Assembly (NCBI GenBank): GCA_000306725.1
Contig: CP003083.1
Coordinates: 930,001-994,000 of the forward strand
Length of the DNA: 64,000 bases
Direction: 5' to 3'
DNA from: Methanolobus psychrophilus R15
GTDB taxonomy: Archaea; Halobacteriota; Methanosarcinia; Methanosarcinales; Methanosarcinaceae
The position numbers and the translations under genes were made by a program. Shown one piece after another: positions 35,567-44,100 of this stretch. Each line of letters begins with the position of its first letter. The first letter of the stretch is position 1. The notes under the pieces are model-generated. The model was not told the origin of the DNA and made no database searches. It saw nothing but the letters and a program-made list of their open reading frames with translations.

Positions 35567-36133
35567 ATGTACAAAAAGATGAGACTCGCGGACACTATTC
35601 GTGTGGCTCCTAACCTTTTGGGCGGAGATGTAAGGGCAAATGTGAAGAATGCCTTAAGAGATAAGCTCGAAGGCAGAATTGATAAAGCATTAGGTGCCAT
35701 TGTAGCTATCACTGAGATCGATGCCATCGGAGAAGGACACATTCTTGTTGGCGATGGAGCCGTCTATTATGATGCTACGTTTGATGCGATCGTGTTTGTT
35801 CCTGTGATCCAGGAAGTAATCGAGGGAGAAGTTGTTGAAACTGTTGACTTCGGTGCATTCATTAGCATTGGTGCAATGGACGGACTTTTACATGTGAGCC
35901 AGATAACTGATGACTTTATGTCCTATGACGGCAAGAATGGCAGGCTTGTCAGCAAGAGCGGCGGAAGGTCTCTTGGAGAAGGTGACAGGGTCAGGGCACG
36001 TGTCGTCGCAGTCAGCATCAACGAAAGGGAGCCCAGGGAAAGCAAGATAGGTCTTACTATGAGACAGCATTCCCTCGGTAAAATGGAATGGCTGGAAGAA
36101 GACAAGAAGCCCAGCTCAGAGAAGGCACAATAA
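35567..36133 (+). CDS. rpoE1: RNA polymerase subunit E' (Rpb7 homologue)
   Basis: Stalk subunit of archaeal RNA polymerase, pairs with RpoF and contacts emerging RNA. 188 residues: the N-terminal tip domain (MYKKMRLADTIRVAPNLLG) followed by an S1 RNA-binding domain (IEGEVVETVDFGAFISIGAMDGLLHVSQI). The family is otherwise about 185-190 residues. Followed after 9 bases by spt4, its usual neighbour. Confidence 0.95.
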   Translation: MYKKMRLADTIRVAPNLLGGDVRANVKNALRDKLEGRIDKALGAIVAITEIDAIGEGHILVGDGAVYYDATFDAIVFVPVIQEVIEGEVVETVDFGAFISIGAMDGLLHVSQITDDFMSYDGKNGRLVSKSGGRSLGEGDRVRARVVAVSINEREPRESKIGLTMRQHSLGKMEWLEEDKKPSSEKAQ

Positions 36134-36142
36134 TCTGGAGGG

Positions 36143-36334
36143 ATGGAGATGGGTGAACAGGTTTGCCGAGAATGCCATCGTATACTATCAAGTCAGACAT
36201 GCCCGATATGCGGTTCCAGTAATCTCAGCTCCGACTGGAGCGGCATGGTCGTTATCATAGACCCGGAACGTTCAGAGATTGCAAAGAAGATAGATGTCAA
36301 GGTAGCAGACAAGTATGCATTGAAGGTGCGCTGA
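36143..36334 (+). CDS. spt4: Transcription elongation factor Spt4 (RNA polymerase subunit E'')
   Basis: 63 residues; zinc ribbon CRECHRILSSQTCPICG with two CxxC pairs, then SSDWSGMVVIIDPERSEIAKKI, the Spt5-binding surface. Forms a heterodimer with Spt5 to make RNA polymerase more processive. Start at 36143 after GGAGGG; ATG at 36149 is an alternative. Confidence 0.93.
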   Translation: MEMGEQVCRECHRILSSQTCPICGSSNLSSDWSGMVVIIDPERSEIAKKIDVKVADKYALKVR

Positions 36335-36931
36335 TTGGGGGCGCAGATAAGTTTGCCTGAATCCGTCAGGCCGCTTTTTCGCAAACTTTTTGGCACATTG
36401 TACACAGGCACTGGTGATGACACCATCAGGAAACTATCCAAGGACCTGGATAGTCCCACAAAACTTATATCCGTGGGTGATGTTACTACATTCCACTTGC
36501 TCAGTTCAGATATCATACCGGACATCCTTATAGTGGATGACCGGACAAAACGCGGACCGGCTTCTGACCGGGTCGTGGTGGGCACAAAGCACAAAGGCTT
36601 CAGAGAAATATCCGTTGACAATCCGGCCGGGGTGATAACCGGGGATTTGATAGACGCTGTAGGAGATGCAATTGCGTCGAACTGCCGTGTGAGGATATTT
36701 GTGCGCGGCGAAGAAGACCTTGCAGCTGTACCCGCCATGCTGATGGCTCCCGAAGGTTCAGCAGTGTTGTACGGACAACCTGACCAGGGAGTTGTACTTG
36801 TACAAATCACAGAGTCAAAAAAAGAAGAGATAAGGGACCTGTTAACAAAGATCATTGAAGCACAGGGCCATAATGAAGATACAGAAACCATTTGGAGGAA
36901 ATTAGATGGATATAAAGATCACAAAGGATAA
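36335..36931 (+). CDS. GTP-dependent dephospho-CoA kinase
   Basis: DUF359 family; last step of coenzyme A synthesis in archaea, with GTP instead of ATP. 198 residues, TTG start directly after the spt4 stop. Conserved ISVGDVTTF, IVDDRTKRGPA, VDNPAGVIT and GEEDLAAVPAMLMAPEGSAVLYGQP are diagnostic. It sits inside the transcription and translation operon, and overlaps rps24e by 26 bases, so its expression is tied to ribosome synthesis. Confidence 0.92.
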   Translation: MGAQISLPESVRPLFRKLFGTLYTGTGDDTIRKLSKDLDSPTKLISVGDVTTFHLLSSDIIPDILIVDDRTKRGPASDRVVVGTKHKGFREISVDNPAGVITGDLIDAVGDAIASNCRVRIFVRGEEDLAAVPAMLMAPEGSAVLYGQPDQGVVLVQITESKKEEIRDLLTKIIEAQGHNEDTETIWRKLDGYKDHKG

Positions 36932-37205
36932 CACCAATGCGCTTCTCAACAGGCGCGAGATGAACTTCAGCGTCACCTATGAAGGACCAACCCCTGCAAG
37001 AAGCATTGTCAGAGGAAAAATAGCAGCTATGCTTAATGTACCCCTTGATCTTGTAGTAGTTCACAAGATGGGGAACGAGTTTGGCAGACAGGCGCTTGAA
37101 GCATATGTGAAGATATATGAAACTGAAGAGCGCATGAAACAGATAGAGAACAAATATATACTGGAAAGGAACACAGTTCCTGAGCCGGAAGCAAAAGAAG
37201 AATAA
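36906..37205 (+). CDS. rps24e: 30S ribosomal protein S24e
   Basis: 99 residues: [21 protein letters not shown], then [17 protein letters not shown] and [22 protein letters not shown], standard for archaeal eS24. It overlaps the previous gene by 26 bases; GGAGG sits 6 bases before the ATG. It precedes rps27ae by 17 bases. Confidence 0.95.
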   Translation: MDIKITKDNTNALLNRREMNFSVTYEGPTPARSIVRGKIAAMLNVPLDLVVVHKMGNEFGRQALEAYVKIYETEERMKQIENKYILERNTVPEPEAKEE

Positions 37206-37222
37206 TTTCCAAAGGTGAAATA

Positions 37223-37372
37223 ATGGCTGCAAAAGATTACTACAAGGTCAATGGTGATTCCATTGAGAGGGCAAACCAGATCTGCCCCCGCTGTGGAGAA
37301 GGCGTATTCCTGGCTGAGCACAAGGACAGACGCTCCTGCGGAAAGTGCGCATACACTGAGTTCAAGAAATAA
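37223..37372 (+). CDS. rps27ae: 30S ribosomal protein S27Ae
   Basis: 49 residues: [19 protein letters not shown], then [22 protein letters not shown], a four-cysteine zinc ribbon, ending AYTEFKK. It is the last gene of the operon. In related euryarchaea the KEOPS genes kae1 and bud32 follow directly; here a terminator and 23 kb of other genes intervene. The ribosome-binding site AAAGGTGAAAT is good. Confidence 0.94.
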   Translation: MAAKDYYKVNGDSIERANQICPRCGEGVFLAEHKDRRSCGKCAYTEFKK

Positions 37373-37391
37373 TATCATTAGATTTATTTTT

Positions 37392-37420
37392 AATCACAAC
37401 CACAAGTTGTGATTTTATTA
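37392..37420 (+). terminator. Terminator of the ribosomal protein operon
   Basis: AATCACAAC (37392-37400) and GTTGTGATT (37406-37414) form a perfect 9-bp stem with a 5-base loop, followed by TTATT and then T-rich stretches. The next 155 bases up to the insertion sequence are AT-rich, with no gene. Confidence 0.75.
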
Positions 37421-37574
37421 ATACTTTTTTAGCTTTTTAATTCATTATTTTGGTTGGCATGTTTCCTTGCCCGAAGATTTATAGCAGCAGATAAGGACTA
37501 CCATAAAAGTACACCTTTGAATGAAAAATAGCATTGACTTTGCCATTATATTTACTGCATTAGCAAAGATATTA

Positions 37575-37592
37575 CAGCCCAAGTTTGACAGT
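37575..37592 (+). repeat. Left terminal inverted repeat of the insertion sequence
   Basis: Pairs with 39168-39185. The core TTTGACAGT is identical in both ends; mismatches fall in the outer half. Confidence 0.65.
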
Positions 37593-37694
37593 TTTCACTC
37601 CTTGATGAAGAGAATGTCTTCTCTTCGGACCTAGAATTTTCTTTTTTTTGTCAGGAAAACCTATTTGACAGTTTAAACAATTTCATGCAAAATT

Positions 37695-39122
37695 CTACGA
37701 TTTTGCCCATTTTTGCCTTAAAATCAGTGTATTTATGGCATCAAAATTGGCGTAAATGTACTTTTTCGACCGATCTTTCAGGAAATCTACGGTAACTGTC
37801 AAATTCAATAAGCTTTTTTTGATGAACTTTGTGGACTTATGCTTGAGTTCATTGAACTCATATCGCATCAGCGATATGAACAACTGTGCAATGAACCCAA
37901 TAATAATAGCTCCATAAACACTAGCATCGGACCACACTCTCAACGGTTTTATCTCAATCTCATTCTTGAGAGAATTGATGATCTTCTCGATAGAATCCTT
38001 TTTCCTGTATGTTTGAAGAGCCTGTTTTAGTGTCAAATTCTTACTCGATTTCAGACAGAAAAATCCTTCTCTGCCTGTTATCAAATGTTCCTCAAGAAGT
38101 TTGATAGCTTCTTCTTCATCAATATCCGTCAGTTTTGTCTGCAGAGAATAAACGACATCAACAAGGACATTGTTAATCCTGAACTTTTTAGGCAGCTTTT
38201 TGTTTTTGTCAATAGATTCTTGTATCTCTTTTGCTTCCTGGATCTGCCTCATGATCTTCCTGGCTCTTGATTCAAGTTGCTCCTTCTTGAGCTTTTCAGA
38301 GAAGTAGAAGTAGTTGACACTACTTGGTTTAACGATTTTCAGGCCATAGATACCATCTTCTGAATCAACGATCTCAAGAGAATAGTTCCCGAAGTTTGCA
38401 ATTATCTTGTCATCGCTCTTATTGAGCTTTCTTGCAGTCAGATACTGCATATCATCTGCCCTTATCATGGCAGTGTTCTCTGTACTATGAGCTCCTTTAT
38501 CGAAAACAACAAGTGATCCCTGCTTCAACCTCTTGTTAACCTGTTGATACGTTTTCCTGAAGTGCTTTTGATCATGTAGATTTCCTTGTTCTACTGTGAT
38601 GCCAATTGGCACATTGATAGGATCAGCAAGTTCTGCTATGCCTAAAGTTATCTGTTTCTTATCCGGCCTATGGTCACGACTATAACCATATTTACCCAAT
38701 GGCGATTTATCACCGTGCAGGACAATACTTGTCCAGTCCATGTTGATGTTAGTATGTTCGAAATCGTATCTGCCAAACAATCTGTCCTGGATATCGGAAA
38801 TAATCGTTTCACGATTATTTCCCAGGGTTTCAAGAATCCTGTAAAGTGTTCGTTCACTGAATTCTTCAAGATTGAAGATCTCAAGTACCTCATCACGGTT
38901 GATCCAATCATGAGCTTTACTTATGCTGAAATTATCTGTAAGCTTGTAGCTTACAAGAGCTTTCAGCAGGTAGTTGATGTCAAATCCATTCTTTTTGTGT
39001 TTGCCAAAAACAGTGGAAAAGTCAAGTACATCATAAAGTTGTTCTACAGCCAGGATAGTTCCGATAGGAAAGCATATATTCTCATTAGGAATAATCTCGT
39101 ATGTTCTTAGTTTTTGTTGCAT
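37695..39122 (-). CDS. IS1634-like DDE transposase
   Basis: 475 residues. The N-terminus is helix-rich (LLKALVSYKLTDNFSISKAHDWINRDEVLEIF). The DDE motifs of the IS4/IS1634 group are visible: DWTSIVLHGDKSPLGKYGYSRDHRPDKKQI (first aspartate), GSLVVFDKGAHSTENTAMI (second) and a late GREGFFCLKSS ... YRKKDSIEKII (the Y-x2-R/K-x-IE region with the glutamate), with an insertion in between typical of IS1634. The frame is intact; it ends in TAG. The element is probably active or recent. Confidence 0.88.
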   Translation of the reverse strand: MQQKLRTYEIIPNENICFPIGTILAVEQLYDVLDFSTVFGKHKKNGFDINYLLKALVSYKLTDNFSISKAHDWINRDEVLEIFNLEEFSERTLYRILETLGNNRETIISDIQDRLFGRYDFEHTNINMDWTSIVLHGDKSPLGKYGYSRDHRPDKKQITLGIAELADPINVPIGITVEQGNLHDQKHFRKTYQQVNKRLKQGSLVVFDKGAHSTENTAMIRADDMQYLTARKLNKSDDKIIANFGNYSLEIVDSEDGIYGLKIVKPSSVNYFYFSEKLKKEQLESRARKIMRQIQEAKEIQESIDKNKKLPKKFRINNVLVDVVYSLQTKLTDIDEEEAIKLLEEHLITGREGFFCLKSSKNLTLKQALQTYRKKDSIEKIINSLKNEIEIKPLRVWSDASVYGAIIIGFIAQLFISLMRYEFNELKHKSTKFIKKSLLNLTVTVDFLKDRSKKYIYANFDAINTLILRQKWAKS

Positions 39123-39371
39123 TTTTGGTCGAATACATCAAGACTAAGAACACTATTATTACTTTTGACTGTCAAAGTTGGGTTACAGTTAAGCAACCCT
39201 GATTAGTAAGATTAAAATATAGGGCCGTTATTACCTAAAATGCAAACATTTGAATCAGTTATAGCAATTAACATGTGTTAACTAAAATATACACATTGGC
39301 ACCTTCAGCTATATTTAGAAATCAAATGTCAAGAGAGGGTTATTGTCACTATGAACGGTTGGTGAATCAAA

Positions 39372-40046
39372 ATGGATACTATTTATGCTGCAGTCGTAGG
39401 AATTCTTATCGCCATATTCATCTTTGGGCTAAAGACAGGAGTAGGATGTGGGTTTTCGAGTATACGGAAACGGGATGTGCTCATCCTGGCCACAGGTTAC
39501 TTTGTCATATCAGTTATTCTTGGAAGTCTTGTAGGATTGGTGGATGAGTCGTATCTTGAGGGAATGGCAGGTCTTGGCATGACTCTGCACGTCCTTATTG
39601 CACTCATCCTTATCGCTGTCGGGATATACACCCAAAAAAAATGGATCTGCGGGCATGATGTCTCAAAAAAGACCTTCCTCGTTATCTCCGTGCCATGCCC
39701 TGTGTGCCTGACAGCGCTTTTCGTGTCCTGCATGCTCCTGGCATCAAGCCTTGAGATAAGCGGATGGAAGGTAGGTATCATAGTAGGCATCGTTTTCTTC
39801 CTGTCAGTGGTATCATCCACATGGGTCTTCAAGAGTATGAGAAAGACACCTGAGGACCTTGGGACCGCTATGATGTTCCTTGGGATATTCTACCTGATGG
39901 GAGCCATGATAGTTCCTGCCTATATCAAGGCAAAGCAGTTGAATATTTCAACCATCGAAGGCGGAGGCCTGGATATCGTTCCGCTGGTAGTGATATCATT
40001 ATTCATACTTGGCGGATTTGCTTTTAATTATATGAGAGGTCAATAA
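39372..40046 (+). CDS. DUF2162 family membrane protein (putative transporter)
   Basis: 224 residues, seven hydrophobic helices. A short motif CPVCLTALF inside the third or fourth helix gives a pair of cysteines; GLKTGVGCGFSSIRKRD is near the start. The family is typically encoded beside MotA/TolQ/ExbB, DUF2149 and CobN-like genes, exactly the order here, so it is likely a membrane component of a metal or corrinoid uptake system. GGTGAAT precedes the ATG. The MotA-like gene starts 2 bases after its stop. Confidence 0.78.
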   Translation: MDTIYAAVVGILIAIFIFGLKTGVGCGFSSIRKRDVLILATGYFVISVILGSLVGLVDESYLEGMAGLGMTLHVLIALILIAVGIYTQKKWICGHDVSKKTFLVISVPCPVCLTALFVSCMLLASSLEISGWKVGIIVGIVFFLSVVSSTWVFKSMRKTPEDLGTAMMFLGIFYLMGAMIVPAYIKAKQLNISTIEGGGLDIVPLVVISLFILGGFAFNYMRGQ

Positions 40047-40048
40047 AA

Positions 40049-40672
40049 ATGGATCTAAGTTCTTCATTGAATGGTATTTTGTACACTTTCTCAGCTTCAC
40101 TGCTGTACCCCGTAATAATAATCCTGCTGGGAATGGTAGTCCACTCCCTTATCCTCATCGGAGAGTTCCTTTCGGAATATGCAAGGCGTCATCGTGATGT
40201 AAAGAACCTGCAGGACTGTTGCCATGATATAAGAGAACATATGGATAAGGCTGCTTTTGGGAAAGCTGCAGTTTCCCTGCGTAACATCAAACAGAACTTC
40301 ATGGTCACAGGTTTTGCAAAAGCTGCTGCAGAGCATCTTGAAAAGAGCACTGTTGCTTCTATAGAATGGCTTTCCCAGGAATATGAGATAATGATGGCAA
40401 AGAGGCTTGAGCAGACAAGGATCGTCGCGACGATCGCTCCGATGCTCGGCCTGATGGGAACACTGATACCGCTGGGACCCGCACTTATAGGGCTTTCCCA
40501 GGGCAATATCGAACAACTTGCAAACAACCTCATGATAGCATTTGCAACAACGGTTGTAGGACTGTTCGCAGGCACCATTGCCTATGTGCTCACCCAGGTG
40601 AGGAAGAGATGGTACTGGCAGGATATGGCTGACATCGATTATATCCTGGATACGCTGGAGATGCAGGAATGA
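40049..40672 (+). CDS. MotA/TolQ/ExbB-type proton channel protein
   Basis: 207 residues with three hydrophobic segments: LYPVIIILLGMVVHSLILI (near residue 20), RIVATIAPMLGLMGTLIPLG (near 128) and LMIAFATTVVGLFAGTIAYVL (near 160). The last two are the ExbB/TolQ signature. In bacteria this subunit, with an ExbD-like partner, uses the ion gradient to move an outer component. Here the partner is the DUF2149 protein; the genes overlap by 4 bases (ATGA). The envelope has no outer membrane, so the target is unclear. Confidence 0.88.
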   Translation: MDLSSSLNGILYTFSASLLYPVIIILLGMVVHSLILIGEFLSEYARRHRDVKNLQDCCHDIREHMDKAAFGKAAVSLRNIKQNFMVTGFAKAAAEHLEKSTVASIEWLSQEYEIMMAKRLEQTRIVATIAPMLGLMGTLIPLGPALIGLSQGNIEQLANNLMIAFATTVVGLFAGTIAYVLTQVRKRWYWQDMADIDYILDTLEMQE

Positions 40673-41028
40673 GAAGACGAAGATACAGACGAACAGGGCT
40701 TATCACCAACGAGGATGAACAGAACCCGCTTACAGGGGTCGCCAATCTCTTCGATATTGCAATGGTATTCTCAGTGGCACTCCTGGTAGCACTGGTAATG
40801 TCCTACAACATCCCGGAATTGTTAACCGACGAGGACATAACCATTGTGAAGAACCCCGGACAAAAAGACATGCAGATCATCATGAAAGAACAGGGCAAAC
40901 CTATCGAGATAATGAACATGACAGACCAGATAGGAGGAGGAACCGGAGAAGCTCTTGGTACGGCTTACAAACTTGCTGACGGAAGAGTGGTCTATGTGCC
41001 GGAGGAGGGAAACGTGACCTCAACATAA
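40669..41028 (+). CDS. DUF2149 protein, ExbD-like single-span partner
   Basis: 119 residues: a basic start (MRRRRYRRTG), one transmembrane helix LFDIAMVFSVALLVALVMSY (about residues 27-46), then a small exported domain ending in VYVPEEGNVTST. This topology is that of ExbD/TolR, which uses one aspartate at the helix; here D29 begins the helix. Overlapping the ExbB-like gene suggests a 1:1 stoichiometry or complex. Eight T's right after the stop may end the transcript before the CobN leader promoter. Confidence 0.75.
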   Translation: MRRRRYRRTGLITNEDEQNPLTGVANLFDIAMVFSVALLVALVMSYNIPELLTDEDITIVKNPGQKDMQIIMKEQGKPIEIMNMTDQIGGGTGEALGTAYKLADGRVVYVPEEGNVTST

Positions 41029-41076
41029 TTTTTTTTGCCCCGCGAGACAAGCCAGGTTGTTTTAACGCAACTACAA

Positions 41077-41086
41077 TTTATAAAAA
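41077..41086 (+). promoter_or_regulatory. TATA box for the first CobN-like gene
   Basis: TTTATAAAAA at 41077-41086 puts transcription start near 41110, just before the leader hairpin, so the leader RNA would be about 75 bases long. Confidence 0.5.
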
Positions 41087-41122
41087 TAATTTGTGAATAA
41101 TAGGAATAGAAAACGCGTGAAA

Positions 41123-41180
41123 GCATTTCGGTACCGCCTGCAAGCAAAGTGACCGAAATGCCCGGCGCGCTATCGGGTGA
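41123..41180 (+). promoter_or_regulatory. Structured leader RNA, copy 1 (candidate riboswitch)
   Basis: Hairpin 1: GCATTTCGGT (41123-41132) pairs perfectly with ACCGAAATGC (41152-41161); the 19-base loop holds GCCTGCAAGCAAA (41136-41148). Hairpin 2: CCCG (41161-41164) pairs with CGGG (41174-41177) around GCGCGCTA and hides GGGTGA, the ribosome-binding site (41175-41180) of the gene starting at 41185. Copy 2 at 45811 has the same plan with a different stem sequence. Hairpin 2 closing blocks the ribosome; opening it frees the site. The first C of hairpin 2 is also the last base of hairpin 1, so the two compete at that pair. Confidence 0.7.
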
Positions 41181-41184
41181 TAAC

Positions 41185-44100
41185 ATGCAAATGAAAAGTA
41201 TAGTGGTATTGTTATTAAGTGTATTGTTGCTGGCATCGATAGCAACACCTGTATCGGCAGATGAACTGAAGTTTGTTGCCAATGCAACCAGTGATGAGAA
41301 CGGGGAATTTATTCTCACTGACATCCCAAATGGAGAGTACAAGATTTTCGGAGTATGGATCTCAGGGTCAATGACGCGCACCTACGAACAGGAAATTAAA
41401 GTCGAAAATGGCCAGCCCATAGAGAATTATGTCATTGCAATGGCAAGTAATGCCAGCATAGACCATAACGCAATCCTGAACATGCTGGACAAGACCACTA
41501 TCTCAGGCACTACAATTACCAGTACTCCCAAGTCGGGAACAGCTGTTGTGCTCGCGAAAAAAGTAACTAAACCCGTACTGGGGAATCTTCGCCATTTAAA
41601 TGTTGCAATCGTCACCGGTTACTCATCATACGATAACGAGCTTGCTGCTTCCATAGAAAGGATCAATGCCAATCAGAACCTGAACATCACAGCCAGTTAT
41701 TATATCTCCACCAAGCTGCCCGATAATATAGACCTGAGCCAGATGGACATAATATACATAGTGATGGTTACCCAGAATGCACCAAAGCTTCAGGATACAA
41801 TACCGCAGGCAATTGATAATGGTGCACTTGTCATCGGCTCCAACACCTATCTGCCTGAAAGCAGCTATGAAGTTCCTTCGGATTTTGCGGACCTGACCGC
41901 ATTCAAGAAGTACCTTTCACAATACTGGTCAGGGGGAGCTACGGATGACGAGAACTTCGATAATCTCATATTCTATCTGGCAAAGGAATACTACGATCGC
42001 ACAGATCTTACAGTAAAAGAACCTACAGGCCTGGAAGGCGCAATATATCATCCTGCAATGACGACAACTCCTGTAGAGTACTTTACGGCTGATACACAGG
42101 AATATTTTGACTGGTATGCAAACAGGACTGACGGGCATGCCTTTGATGAAAATGCACCGACTGTCGGGATCACATTCTATAAATCTTACTACCCTGATAA
42201 CATGGAGCCTGTCGACAAGCTCATAGAAGGATTTGAGGCAAAAGGTGTCAATGTTATTGCATGTTATGGGAATGCAGATCACTCTCTGGACGAATACCTT
42301 AACTACAGCAGCCAGACAAAAGTCAATGCGGTTGTTTCCTACCTCTTCCGTGGCAATTACTTTGATATCGAGGGCCTTGGGGTCCCTGTCATGAATGCTG
42401 TCATCAACGACTACATGAACACCAGCCAGTGGATGGAAACAAGCACTCCTTTACCTGTTACAAATATGCTGAGGATATACAGACCTGAGACCGCAGGACT
42501 TATCGATCCAATCATGATCGCTGCCAAGGAAACAATCCCAGTGAATAACTCCACAGTAGAGAAGCGCATAGTCCATGAAGGACAGGCTCAGTGGCTCGTT
42601 GACCGCACCATCGCACAGGCAAATCTTGGCATCACGGATGAAGCCGATAAGAAGGTTGCCGTTATCTACTACAACCATGGAGGCGGCAAAGATAACATCG
42701 GAGCGTCATACCTTGAGGTTGCCCCGAGTATCGTGAATCTCCTAGAGGGAATGGCCGATGCAGGTTATGATGTAGACGGCAGCCTCATACCCAACAAGAC
42801 AGAACTTGTGGACCTCATGGTTTACCAGGGGAGGAATGTAGGCACATGGGCACCTGGAGAACTTGATGCTCTTGTTAGGACAGGAAAAGTTGTGCTGCTG
42901 CCCGAAAGTACCTACCAGGCGTGGTTTAATGAACTTCCTGAACAAAGGAAAAACGAAGTCATTGACATGTGGGGAGAAGCACCTGGCAAGATCATGGTCC
43001 ATACCGAGGACAATGGCGACAGGTTCATCGTCATTCCTCAGATCAGCCTTAGCGACAATGTTATACTTGCTCCTCAGCCATCACGTGGCTGGTTTGAAAA
43101 CTACGAAACACTATACCACGACACCGAACTGCCACCGAACCACCAGTACATAGCCTTCTACCTGTGGATGCAGCACGAATTCGATGCCGATTTAATGGTG
43201 AACATGGGAAGGCACGGGACCGTTGAATGGCTGCCCGGGAAGGATTTCTGCCTGCTCAGTGATGAATGGCCTGCCCTCATGGTTGGCGATATACCGGTCA
43301 TATATCCTTATGTGATGGATGGCATGGGCGAAGGTATGCAGGCAAAGCGCCGGGGCAATGCTGTAATTATCGACCACCTGATACCACCTGTGATATCTGC
43401 CGGTCTTTACGGCAATTACAGTACCCTCAGCAGTGAGATAACATCCTACCAGACCTCCCTTGCAGAGGATGAGAACCTGAAACAGGCTCATCTGCAGGAC
43501 ATAATTGACTTGGCCGTTGAGCTTAGGCTTGATGAACATGTCAACATGAGCCTGGCTGACAGCAACGAGACAGTTGATGAATTCCTTGATGAGCTCACGG
43601 ATGTACTCTATGAACTAAGGAGCCTGTCAATGCCATACGGACTGCACATACTGGGAGAAGAGCCACAAGGCCAGCCCCTTGTGGGAATGGTCAATTCCAT
43701 GCTTGGCAGCGGGTTTGCAGAACAGGTTGCAGCATATAACAATTCGGATTCCGCACATTACGACCTGCTGTCAAAGGTGCTTCTGGAAGGAGATGACATA
43801 ACGGATGCACAAGTACAGATACTTGGTACCACTTCCACAGATATCGAAATATATCTGAATACTGCCATTGATCATGCACAACTGCTCTCAGAGGCCGGAG
43901 ATGAGATCGAGCAGGTCCTGAAAGCCATGAACGGAGAATACATACGGCCAAACCTTGGCGGTGACCCGGTAATGCGTCCGGACACTCTTCCCTCTGGGAG
44001 CAATTTCTATGCTTTCGATGAGCAGCTCATCCCTACAAAGCAGGCATGGGAGCAGGGTAAGGCCCTTGTTGACCAATGGCTTGCAGAGTACGTGGCAACT

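Larger units (their letters stand above)
37575..39185 (-). mobile_element. Insertion sequence of the IS1634/IS4 type
   Basis: Element of about 1.6 kb bounded by imperfect terminal inverted repeats. The left end CAGCCCAAGTTTGACAGT (37575-37592) matches the complement of the right end (39168-39185), which reads TAACCCAACTTTGACAGT, in 15 of 18 positions. A single intact transposase gene fills it. No convincing target duplication is seen, so the ends may be off by a few bases. It lies directly behind the ribosomal operon terminator, at the edge of the accessory region. Confidence 0.8.

Noticed and set aside
41123-41161. DNA operator for a dimeric repressor
   Set aside because: The arm sequence is completely different in the second copy while pairing is kept, which favours an RNA stem.
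41123-41185. Cobalamin riboswitch
   Set aside because: The conserved B12-box and the multi-arm junction are not present; the leader is only about 60-75 bases.
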